This document shows, piece after piece, positions 52,718 to 60,320 of a DNA stretch of 64,000 nucleotides. Each line of letters opens with the position of its first letter. Within the stretch, counting starts at the first letter, position 1. The position numbers and the translations under genes were made by a program. Origin of the DNA: Candidatus Poribacteria bacterium (GTDB taxonomy: Bacteria; Poribacteria; WGA-4E; WGA-3G); assembly GCA_003635195.1 (NCBI GenBank), contig PYIY01000145.1, positions 1-64,000 on the forward strand, given 5' to 3'. The notes under the pieces were generated by a model. That model was not told the DNA's origin and made no database searches. It was given only the letters and a program-made list of their open reading frames with translations.

Positions 52718-53926
52718 TTAACTTGACAACTTCGTATTAATCAAAGGCACAGCAGATCGCTGCCCTGTCATGAGTTCGTCAAGCATGGCGTGGAAGAGTT
52801 CGTCCAGATGTTGTGTTTCTTGTTCAAGAGCAGTAATTTTTGTGTCGCAGGCTTGCAGAATTTCGGAAATTTGTTGTTGTTCAGAAAGAGGCGGAAGCGG
52901 TAACACAAGATGACTCAGTATAGGAATATTTACACCACCTTTGAGTCTACCACCTTTACTTTGATCTATCTGTCTCCAATAGTTATTTGTCCGAAAATAC
53001 TGCGCTAAAAAAATAGGCAACAGGTTGTGCTTTGTTCGGACTCGAATTAAGTAGGACGCAAAAATTGCTTCGGGGCAGTCATCAATTATGTAAGCCTTTC
53101 CAGTAGTTGCCCCAATTCGCGCAATCACTATATCACCAGTTTTTAACAGATACTTTTCCTTAATTTCTTCACTACAAATACAATACGGAACGTTTTCCCA
53201 GTTTACCGCGTCATTTTGAATGTCCGTAATTCTCAAAAATTTTGGTCCAACTGGAGAATCATTTGCACTCTCAGTATAGCCATAATCCGGTTTATCACAG
53301 TAGTCTCCTAACCTTACTACCTCCCAACTCTCAGGAATCTCACCAATTTCTGTCTGCTTACGGGGTTCACCTTTCGTGCTGTGTGAAAAGAGGTGATCCA
53401 TCAACGCTGCTTTGCGTTCCTGCTCTAATTCAATCTCGCGTTGACGGGTAAACTTTGCTTCTTGGATTGTTTGTAAGACGTGGGCAATGGCGCGTTGTTC
53501 GGGGAGCGGTGGGCACACCACTGAGAATTCTCGTAGATATCTATAATGTCGATTATACCCCTTATTAGGCACTTTAAGATTCAAAAGCGCGTAATAAAAA
53601 AAGTGGGGATCCAAAATTTCATCGTTTGGATAAAGAAGTTGTGTCCCATCAGCTCCAAGGGCAAATGGAAAATCGACGTATTTGAAAATACGAGTATGAT
53701 CCCCGAAAATTACTACTGGCAGATTATCTGAGATTACAGCCTCAGCTGAGTCTGTCCAACCAGCAACAAATGACGCTCCTTGGTCTATTACTGGAAATTC
53801 GCCTGATTCTTGGTAGTCCGTTTTAGGAATTGATAGCTTCTTCTTGGTTTTAACCTTTTTCAAACATCCCGTAAAAGGTAGAATTTTCCAATGCCTTGTT
53901 GAGTTCATCCTGTTCATCACTGTCAT
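52718..53926 (-). CDS. hsdS: Type I restriction specificity subunit (HsdS)
   Basis: Two target-recognition domains separated by conserved helical regions are visible. The first half has ESGEFPVIDQGASFV and PPLPEQRAIAHVLQTI, and the second half has WEVVRLGDYC, GDIVIARIGATTGK and PPLSEQQQISEILQACD. LPxxEQ followed by a helix is the conserved dimerising region. HsdS reads the bipartite DNA site and holds the M and R subunits. 402 aa; three Met codons (53926, 53917, 53908) are possible starts. The second recognition domain follows a TEIGEIPESWE linker. Confidence 0.95.
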   Translation of the reverse strand: MTVMNRMNSTRHWKILPFTGCLKKVKTKKKLSIPKTDYQESGEFPVIDQGASFVAGWTDSAEAVISDNLPVVIFGDHTRIFKYVDFPFALGADGTQLLYPNDEILDPHFFYYALLNLKVPNKGYNRHYRYLREFSVVCPPLPEQRAIAHVLQTIQEAKFTRQREIELEQERKAALMDHLFSHSTKGEPRKQTEIGEIPESWEVVRLGDYCDKPDYGYTESANDSPVGPKFLRITDIQNDAVNWENVPYCICSEEIKEKYLLKTGDIVIARIGATTGKAYIIDDCPEAIFASYLIRVRTKHNLLPIFLAQYFRTNNYWRQIDQSKGGRLKGGVNIPILSHLVLPLPPLSEQQQISEILQACDTKITALEQETQHLDELFHAMLDELMTGQRSAVPLINTKLSS

Positions 53927-53970
53927 TCTCTAAGCCTGTCGTAATCTTATGCAGCAGAGGACAATCTGCA

Positions 53971-54690
53971 TTATCTTCCACGGTTTGACCCACCACCCCC
54001 ACCTCTCAGAGGTCCCGGTCCTTTCTGGACAGTCCCTCCCCGTCCACCTGTTCGTGGACCGCCTCGTCCTCCTTGAACTTTTTGAGTGCCTGAAGGCACC
54101 CTTTGATGTGAAGTTGGTTGTGCCATTCTATTCATAGGTGCTTGTCTAATTTCCTTTGAATGAGCAACTGTCTCGTTTGGAACTCCTGATTGTGTCTCTG
54201 CATCTGTTCCTAAATCAAATGCTCTGTGCACTATCTCAAGGGTATAAGGTTTCTCGCTAATACTAAAGAATTTCTGAAGTTGAGTTTGCATTGTTGGTCT
54301 ATGATTCGCATGCAGCGTTGTATAGTCAAAATTAGGGCATATAATAAGGAGAGCAATTTCATTATTTTTTGCAAAATCCCTTGTAGTTCTGGTAAAGTCA
54401 GTATTAGTAATCAACCATGCTTTATGGGCTTTTATATCATCTCTGGTTTGCTGCAGCTTCTTTATTTCGCCTAGTGAGACTTTCCTTGAACCACGCCACT
54501 TCGCATCAGCAAAATTCTTATACAAACCAACATTTACCTCTTCCCAATAAAAATCAATCTGGTGAGTGTATTCGGGTAAACCAGGTTGTGTTGCAGCTTT
54601 AATTCTGCAAGACTGAATTTCCTCAATTGGAATTTTAAGTATTTTAGATAAGGATAACCGGCAAAACTCCTCATATTGTGAACCATTCAT
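53971..54690 (-). CDS. Mrr-like restriction endonuclease with Gly/Arg-rich tail
   Basis: 239 aa. Residues ~1-130 look like an Mrr-type PD-(D/E)XK nuclease: HQIDFYWEE (D46), then KNFADAKWRG (D62-A-K64), then IKKLQQTRDDIKAHKAWLITNTDFT, the usual alpha-beta ending of Mrr domains. The last ~50 residues are a low-complexity tail with RGG-type clusters (GGRGGPRTGGRGG). Such tails in other proteins bind nucleic acids. The gene lies between the hsdM-tail copy and hsdS, so it may belong to the nested insertion or be an old neighbour. Confidence 0.78.
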   Translation of the reverse strand: MNGSQYEEFCRLSLSKILKIPIEEIQSCRIKAATQPGLPEYTHQIDFYWEEVNVGLYKNFADAKWRGSRKVSLGEIKKLQQTRDDIKAHKAWLITNTDFTRTTRDFAKNNEIALLIICPNFDYTTLHANHRPTMQTQLQKFFSISEKPYTLEIVHRAFDLGTDAETQSGVPNETVAHSKEIRQAPMNRMAQPTSHQRVPSGTQKVQGGRGGPRTGGRGGTVQKGPGPLRGGGGGSNRGR

Positions 54691-54717
54691 TTTTTTGCTC
54701 CTTTATAAATTCAATTT

Positions 54718-54867
54718 TCAGTTTAGTTCAAGTTGTATTAAAATCTCTTCCAACACTTTATCTGTCTTCTCGCGGGCGATGCGTGCCTCCGTTAAATCTG
54801 CCAAAATCTCATTGAAACATGGACAATCAGATTTGGTATTAGACTGTATTGTAGCATCAAAACTCAT
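54718..54867 (-). CDS. Small protein copying the HsdM C-terminal tail
   Basis: 49 aa. The second half, NEILADLTEARIAREKTDK, then VLEEILIQLELN, repeats the end of HsdM (NEILSDLTEARIAREKADN ... LGLN). About 80% of bases also match over 70 positions (54747-54816 against 60358-60428). An ATG at 54867 has CGGAGAT upstream, so it is translatable; it starts 3 bases before the end of the GHKL gene on the same strand. It is probably a remnant left by insertion of DNA between hsdM and hsdS, or a short antitoxin- or adaptor-like fragment. Confidence 0.7.
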   Translation of the reverse strand: MSFDATIQSNTKSDCPCFNEILADLTEARIAREKTDKVLEEILIQLELN

Positions 54868-54868
54868 C

Positions 54869-56920
54869 TTAATCTCCGTCTGATGCTTGGATTTCAAGGT
54901 TTTTGACCAGTCTATAAACCCTACCATGTTCGTGGCGGAGTTCTAAAAAAGAATTATAAGTTCGATATGCATCCTCAATGAGTTCATGGTATAGCACAAC
55001 CCGGACATTTTGTTGTTCCATTGTTTTCTTAGACCGTTCTCTCTGTTCAGCATCTGACCATTGCACAAGATCTTGCCCTACAAGACAGACGATTTCAACG
55101 GGTTCATTCTTACCAATTGCCCGGACTATCTTTCGCAGTGCCTCGCCGTATTTTTCAACCTGTCTAAGCAAGTCATACTGATCCAATTTCCGATTAGCTC
55201 GTTTTAACTCAATGATGACGTGTTTCCCTGCTGTCATTTTATATTTTATGTCATAGCGTCCGTTCAATTCTTTATCAGTGAGCATTTCTTTAGCTTCAAG
55301 TTCTTCAAACTCTTTTTGGACGGTTTGCTCCATAAACGTTGTTTCTGTCGCCCTGTCCCATGAAGGATCCAATAACCAGAGATGTTCATAAAGAATCTCC
55401 TGAATGGTCCTTTCAAGAGCGTTATCTTCTACCGCGTTATGCAGCTTAGAAATGATCTGTAACCTCTCTTGGATAATTTGATAATATAATGATGCTTCAA
55501 TATCGTCAAAATTACTTAAAATCTCCATGAAGGCGGATATATTTTCTAACGAGATTCGTTCCAATTGATCAAGAGCATCTTTATATAGAAGATTTTCAAA
55601 TGCTAAGGCAGTATGTATATATAGTTGGTTCCTATTTTCGTCATTATCAAGATGAACTTTGCCTATTTTACTAAAAAGTGATTCTGCTTGTTTACGTTTT
55701 TTAGGTTTTAATTCATTAAGCCATTCCTTAACTGCAGGAATCTGTTCAACTTCCTTTTTCACTTTCTCAGAACGCCATTCATCCCATTTATCTCGGATAT
55801 GAAATAATTCATTTTTCATCCAGGCCTTAAGTTCCTCATACCTCGGGCTGTCTTTAATAATCTCTTGTCGACTGGTAGTTGTGATGTCATCTAAATTATT
55901 CATATCTAAGAAATCTGCATGAATTTCGCCAATAAGGTATTTGGTATAAAACCCGGATTGTCTGAAATCATCAAGGATGTTTTCCTGTGCAAGTTTGCCT
56001 CGAACCATAATTACAATCTTATTGAGGTTTTCATTTACATCTTTTTTTCCAGCTACATTTGTGTCTGTCAGTTCATTTGGCTTTCGGACAGTTCCAATCC
56101 AACCTGTGACAGAACCCGTCAAATTTTCAATATTATCTTCATCCCTTACCTCAATTGTCCCGTCTCTTTTTTCAGTATGTTCAGGATTTTCCAAATTGTT
56201 GCACAATTCTGTATATTTCCCACTCTCATCTCCATAGTGCCAGAGATACTGAATTTTATGAAAGTAATCACGATCCGTAATTTTAACAAGTTCTCCATTA
56301 ACAAAAACATTGAATTCATCTTCAGCAATGATACTAAATCGGCGCGCGATTCGCTTCAGTAAATAATTCGAGTGGGCTTTGGTAATCCGTTTCTTTAGAC
56401 CAGTAAGTACAATCCGAGTGCCTTCTTCGGTAATTTCTATTTCAGATTCGGATAGAGGTTCGGGTTCATAAGGTCCCTCTTTTTTATCCTTAATATGGTT
56501 ATCAATCGCTTGCTTTGACATTACAAAACCATTTTTCTCGTCTTCTTTATTTTCTTCGCCTTTTTTAAAAGTTTCAACTGTAACAGTTTCGGCAATTGAA
56601 AAAAGTGAAAGTTTGCCGATACCCTTCCTACCCATAACTTCTCGCTTGTAACGGTCTGTCACAGCTTCGTTATGTATTCTCCTTGGATATCCGACTAAAA
56701 GGTACTTTTCATTGATGTCTTTGAGCCTCATACCGTGCCCATCGTCGGCGATAGTGATCCTGTCTCTCTCTATTTCAACGTAAACATTCGTCGCATCAGC
56801 ATCCCAAGAATTTGCTACTACCTCGGACAAAACAGCAGGAACATTACTATAAAGATTAATACCGAGATGATACAGGACGGTATTGCTGATATTCATCTGA
56901 TACTTGCTATGTTCATTCAT
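54869..56920 (-). CDS. BbrUII/HgiDII-type restriction enzyme with GHKL ATPase domain
   Basis: 683 aa. The N-terminus is a GHKL ATPase as in Hsp90/MutL/MORC: EVVANSWDADAT (N box), IADDGHGM, and GRKGIGKLSLFSIAET. The middle is helical. The C-terminal ~130 residues have a PD-(D/E)XK nuclease pattern (GRYDIKYKMTAG, HVIIELKRA) near residues 556-575. This layout, beginning NEHSKYQMNISNTVLYHLG, is that of BbrUII/HgiDII restriction enzymes, which cut at a site protected by the paired cytosine methyltransferase. Its start overlaps the methyltransferase by 8 bases. HgiDII recognises GTCGAC; specificity here is unproven. Confidence 0.88.
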   Translation of the reverse strand: MNEHSKYQMNISNTVLYHLGINLYSNVPAVLSEVVANSWDADATNVYVEIERDRITIADDGHGMRLKDINEKYLLVGYPRRIHNEAVTDRYKREVMGRKGIGKLSLFSIAETVTVETFKKGEENKEDEKNGFVMSKQAIDNHIKDKKEGPYEPEPLSESEIEITEEGTRIVLTGLKKRITKAHSNYLLKRIARRFSIIAEDEFNVFVNGELVKITDRDYFHKIQYLWHYGDESGKYTELCNNLENPEHTEKRDGTIEVRDEDNIENLTGSVTGWIGTVRKPNELTDTNVAGKKDVNENLNKIVIMVRGKLAQENILDDFRQSGFYTKYLIGEIHADFLDMNNLDDITTTSRQEIIKDSPRYEELKAWMKNELFHIRDKWDEWRSEKVKKEVEQIPAVKEWLNELKPKKRKQAESLFSKIGKVHLDNDENRNQLYIHTALAFENLLYKDALDQLERISLENISAFMEILSNFDDIEASLYYQIIQERLQIISKLHNAVEDNALERTIQEILYEHLWLLDPSWDRATETTFMEQTVQKEFEELEAKEMLTDKELNGRYDIKYKMTAGKHVIIELKRANRKLDQYDLLRQVEKYGEALRKIVRAIGKNEPVEIVCLVGQDLVQWSDAEQRERSKKTMEQQNVRVVLYHELIEDAYRTYNSFLELRHEHGRVYRLVKNLEIQASDGD

Positions 56921-58031
56921 TGAAATTTTCCTTTACATGTTTCTGTATACTCTCGCCTATGACTTTTGCGAGTTGAACAGGAACAGCATTTCCGATGTAG
57001 GACGCTATGCGACTTACTGTGATTGGTGAATCGGGTTCAATAAACTTGTAATCTTTTGGAAAAGTTTGCAGCAAAGCACCCTCTCGAAGTGAAAGAGCTC
57101 TATGCTGCTCAGGGTGTCCGAACCGTCCACTGCCTAAATTGATAAATTGTGTCGTGATTGTTGGTGCCAGATCATCCCATTCCATACGACCATAAACCGT
57201 CGTATAACCTTTTCCCGAAGGCTTTTGGTGACACGGTAAGCGCAGCTCCTCATCCCAATCTTTCCATGTCCCTCCTGGCTTTGATTGCATAATTCGTTTT
57301 TTATTTTTATCTGAAAGCTTCCGTGAGCGATGAAGTCTGTCTTGTTCATGTACCTGACCATCATCAATTTCAGGAAGATCGCCAATAGCATTTTCAATAG
57401 TTTGTAAGGGATCCAGCCCACCTTCTGGAGAATGGGAGTGCGTTTTGGGAATAAGTTCAACTTCTCCCCAAATGGAGGCAATTAGTACCAAACGACGCCG
57501 CTTTTGCGGGACACCGTAATCCGGACAGTAGACTATTAATTCTGGATCAAAATGATAACCGAGTGAACGAAGTTTTTCAGTAAAATCCGTATAGATATCC
57601 TCTTTTCTGATGAGAGGTACATTTTCAAAGGCTATAAGCTCAGGCTTTACCTCTTCAATCAATCTTCCAAACTCATTAAGTAAACTCCACCGCTCATCCG
57701 AATTTCGATTTTTATTTTTCCGAGTTTGAGCTGAAAAAGGTTGACATGGCGCACACCCAACAAGAAGTTTGATGCTATCTTTTCGATATAATTCGGCAAG
57801 CTCGGCACCGGTAAATTTACAAATGTCCTTTGAGATAAACTTTGCCTTATTGTTTTCTTCATTTGCTTTATTGTTTTCTTCAAAGGGATACTTACACGTT
57901 TCATCAATATCAAGTCCAGCAACAACATTTATATCTGCTTGCCGAAGCCCATAGGTCAGACCCCCAACACCACAGAACAGGTCCACGGCTGATATGGATA
58001 ATGGAGATTTTTTTTCTTTTAATGAATCCAT
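56913..58031 (-). CDS. DNA (cytosine-5) methyltransferase of the BbrUII/HgiDII-like system
   Basis: C5-methyltransferase motifs in order: AVDLFCGVGGLTYGLR (I), VGCAPCQPFS with the catalytic Cys (IV), FENVP (VI), VPQKRRRLVLIAS (VIII), then the DNA-recognition region, and SLREGALLQTFPKDYKF with NAVPVQLAKVIG (IX-X). 372 aa. An internal tandem copy of EENNKAN/EENNKAK (residues ~52-65) is a 21-base duplication. It protects the host from the overlapping restriction gene at 54869-56920. Stop and start overlap by 8 bases. Confidence 0.95.
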   Translation of the reverse strand: MDSLKEKKSPLSISAVDLFCGVGGLTYGLRQADINVVAGLDIDETCKYPFEENNKANEENNKAKFISKDICKFTGAELAELYRKDSIKLLVGCAPCQPFSAQTRKNKNRNSDERWSLLNEFGRLIEEVKPELIAFENVPLIRKEDIYTDFTEKLRSLGYHFDPELIVYCPDYGVPQKRRRLVLIASIWGEVELIPKTHSHSPEGGLDPLQTIENAIGDLPEIDDGQVHEQDRLHRSRKLSDKNKKRIMQSKPGGTWKDWDEELRLPCHQKPSGKGYTTVYGRMEWDDLAPTITTQFINLGSGRFGHPEQHRALSLREGALLQTFPKDYKFIEPDSPITVSRIASYIGNAVPVQLAKVIGESIQKHVKENFNE

Positions 58032-58045
58032 AACTCACTCGCTGT

Positions 58046-58309
58046 CTATATTAACCCATTAGGACTTTTTTGAGGACTTCGATGGAGAATTTGAAGACTT
58101 GAGGAAGGATCCGGGGACTCCTTAACTGCATCACCGTTTTCAGCTTTCGCTGCAGCATAACCTTTTGCGTAGCCTTCTGCATAGCCCTCCGCGCTCGCTG
58201 CCTGAATACGCTTTTCTCGTCTCTCAAGAAACCAATCTGACAATAACATAATGAAATCAATGCCTCCTCCTATCATTTGGACGATAGCCGACCCACAATG
58301 TCCCTCCAT
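58046..58309 (-). CDS. Small protein with GYAEGYAKGYA repeat
   Basis: 87 aa as framed. A helix-rich core DWFLERREKRIQAASAEGYAEGYAKGYAAAKAENG is typical of unnamed small proteins I associate with Poribacteria-like genomes. GGAGGAGGC lies inside the frame 13 bases before an internal ATG (58225-58227), which would give a 59-aa protein; the longer start at 58309 is less supported. Another frame (58051-58260) overlaps it and lacks such a pattern. Role unknown. Confidence 0.55.
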   Translation of the reverse strand: MEGHCGSAIVQMIGGGIDFIMLLSDWFLERREKRIQAASAEGYAEGYAKGYAAAKAENGDAVKESPDPSSSLQILHRSPQKSPNGLI

Positions 58310-58382
58310 TCAATTGAGTAGAAAATAACATGCCCCCTGTGGATCGTCAACCAAAATATTGAGGTACGATTAGTGTTAGCCA

Positions 58383-58739
58383 TTAAAGTGGGATGTAAGT
58401 AATTTGGTCAATATATTCGTCTGCATCAGATGCACCAGCGATGACAAGCAATTCTTCAATATTTTTTCCCATTGGCACTTCGAGATTAATCGTGAAAATG
58501 CCCGGTACATGGTGTCCTGCTGCCAGATGATCTTCAAGATGTTGCGGCATACTTTTCCGATTGTTTGTTATCAAGCTAAATTGGTTCTGTTCACACCAAA
58601 CTAAGATTTCTGGATCTGGCGTGCTTTTCGGAGGCGCACCTTCATCGCCAACCGCCAAGACTGTTAGAGATGGCTCATGGTAAAGCAATTGCGTACGGTA
58701 TTCCGGAGAAATATTTTCGTCTATCAGAAACCGACGCAT
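58383..58739 (-). CDS. DUF5615 PIN-like toxin candidate
   Basis: 118 aa. It starts FLIDENISPEY (acidic DEN core), has VGDEGAPPKSTPDPEIL, then FSLITNNRKSMPQHLEDH, the arrangement of DUF5615 PIN-like RNases, where the acidic residues bind metal. DUF5615 normally sits beside a small DUF433 antitoxin. Here the gene starts 3 bases after the stop of a large gene whose C-terminus is a DUF433 domain, so the pair is kept but the antitoxin is fused to something bigger. Confidence 0.85.
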   Translation of the reverse strand: MRRFLIDENISPEYRTQLLYHEPSLTVLAVGDEGAPPKSTPDPEILVWCEQNQFSLITNNRKSMPQHLEDHLAAGHHVPGIFTINLEVPMGKNIEELLVIAGASDADEYIDQITYIPL

Positions 58740-58741
58740 CT

Positions 58742-60178
58742 TTATTCCTGTTCATTTTCGGATGGAGATTGTGTTGTGATTGCTGATCCGTTTTTTGGAA
58801 TTTGTGTGTATAAAGAATCAGAATTTGCTTCCTTTTCTGCCATAAGTTTACGCAAGCGAACAACAGCGGGTGACGGATTTTTCGCCTGTTCTTCTCGCAC
58901 CTTCCGGCAGTATTCCAGATAATCATCTAAATATGCACCAACTTTTTCTTGATTTTGAAGATAATATAGGATTGTGGCGTAAACCTGTTCCACTGTGAGT
59001 GAATAATAGTAGTGGGCGGAGATTACTTCTGGTGTTTTGTTATTGTGAATATATTCGTATAGGATAGTTTCAATACCTACCCGCGTTCCTTTAAGACGAA
59101 TATCATATTCTTCCAAAAACATGAAGTTATCTTCAAGAGGATAGATCTGTTGAAAATTACGGATTTGTCTGAGGATACTGTTTTCAACGGGCAAAAAAAG
59201 TGTATGCTTATTTTGAATTAGATATTCAAGTCGGTTCAATACTTTGTGTGCATTCCGTCCATGAGTAAGGCCAGTTAATAAACCCAACGTCAAGAATTCT
59301 TTTTGCCTGAATAAAATTGATTCCTCCCAAAGTTTAAAGAGAAAATCAACGCACACGTCTAATGCTGAATGTCCATTCATTCGTTCTTCACCTAAAGCAA
59401 GCACAAAACTGTTGTAAGGCTCAGAGAGTTTCCAATTTGCCCGTTTCGCTGTTTCCAAGAGTAGGTCTGCATCAAAATCACCCATACGACCCCTAATCCC
59501 TAATTCAGGGTTACCTATGAGGGAACCCCATGTATCTAAACTATTACTATCCGCCGTTTGCTTAAGCTCCTTATTATCATTCTTAATTTTTTCGGTGTCA
59601 TCTTTAATGGCTTGGATATCCTCAGAAAGACGTTGTGCTACTTCATTTCGCACAGAGTCAATTTTACTTGACAATTCAGTTAACATCGTGCGGGCATCAT
59701 CTTGATTCTTTATGTTGTTTTGAATATATTCAAGGACAATTTGATTGAATGCTCCCTGATTGAATGGAAGTTGTGCATAAAAATCAATAATCACCCTTTC
59801 AATAATGGGGCGAATTCTATATTCAAAATCCATTTTGGGCAATTGATGGTTGGGAACGATAATACAGTTCCGAAAAAGTGTTGTGATTTTCGCGATTTTT
59901 TCACTTTCATTTAACCGTGTAAGTTGGACTATATCATCATCTTTAAGTGAAGTAATAACTTTATCAAGTAAATTAAAATCAACTTCAACTGTTTTTGGGT
60001 CAGTTTGATCGGCGAAGTCCGATGCATATCGCTTAACTACCTTAACAAAAGACTTTTTGAAAAGTTCCTCTGCTGTAGTTTTGCAAAGATGTTGTATGGC
60101 GAGATTAATACCACTAACAATAGAAGATCCGGTGCCAACAATGTCATAAACCTGAAGTAATAAAGCGAGTATAGCCAT
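58742..60178 (-). CDS. Large protein with C-terminal DUF433 domain, partner of the PIN-like protein
   Basis: 478 aa. Residues ~355-425 fit DUF433: DIRLKGTRVGIETILYEYI, NNKTPEVISAHYYYSLT, VEQVYATILYYLQNQEKV, the usual antitoxin of DUF5615. The first ~200 residues are helical with a coiled coil (~165-205: SSKIDSVRNEVAQRLSEDI). The middle (~225-345) is an unrecognised helical region. No P-loop, membrane segment or catalytic motif is visible. The ribosome site GGGAGATG fits ATG 60178. Ordinary DUF433 antitoxins are under 120 aa, so the large N-terminal part is unusual and may sense a signal that frees the toxin. Confidence 0.8.
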   Translation of the reverse strand: MAILALLLQVYDIVGTGSSIVSGINLAIQHLCKTTAEELFKKSFVKVVKRYASDFADQTDPKTVEVDFNLLDKVITSLKDDDIVQLTRLNESEKIAKITTLFRNCIIVPNHQLPKMDFEYRIRPIIERVIIDFYAQLPFNQGAFNQIVLEYIQNNIKNQDDARTMLTELSSKIDSVRNEVAQRLSEDIQAIKDDTEKIKNDNKELKQTADSNSLDTWGSLIGNPELGIRGRMGDFDADLLLETAKRANWKLSEPYNSFVLALGEERMNGHSALDVCVDFLFKLWEESILFRQKEFLTLGLLTGLTHGRNAHKVLNRLEYLIQNKHTLFLPVENSILRQIRNFQQIYPLEDNFMFLEEYDIRLKGTRVGIETILYEYIHNNKTPEVISAHYYYSLTVEQVYATILYYLQNQEKVGAYLDDYLEYCRKVREEQAKNPSPAVVRLRKLMAEKEANSDSLYTQIPKNGSAITTQSPSENEQE

Positions 60179-60257
60179 CGGTTTTCATCTCCCATCAGGT
60201 GTTTGTTCGGTGTGAGTTAATATTCAATCAATAGTATTGTGATAAATTGTTATTATC

Positions 60258-60286
60258 ATTATAGCATATATATGCTGTTAAATCAA
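60258..60286 (-). promoter_or_regulatory. Promoter with palindromic operator, DUF433-fusion/DUF5615 operon
   Basis: On the minus strand TTGATT (60286-60281) and TATAAT (60263-60258) are 17 bases apart. The perfect palindrome AGCATATATATGCT (60263-60276) fills most of the spacer, so a protein bound there would block polymerase. A classic toxin-antitoxin autoregulation layout; the binder is not shown. The leader to ATG 60178 is about 70 bases. Confidence 0.6.
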
Positions 60287-60320
60287 AATTTAGGAAACCG
60301 CACATACCAGCATGGTTTTT

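Noticed and set aside
58051..58260. A 69-aa protein in another frame of 58046-58309
   Set aside because: No family or composition support; the overlapping frame has the recognisable GYAEGYAKGYA pattern. It does have a well-placed AGGAGG, so a small doubt remains.
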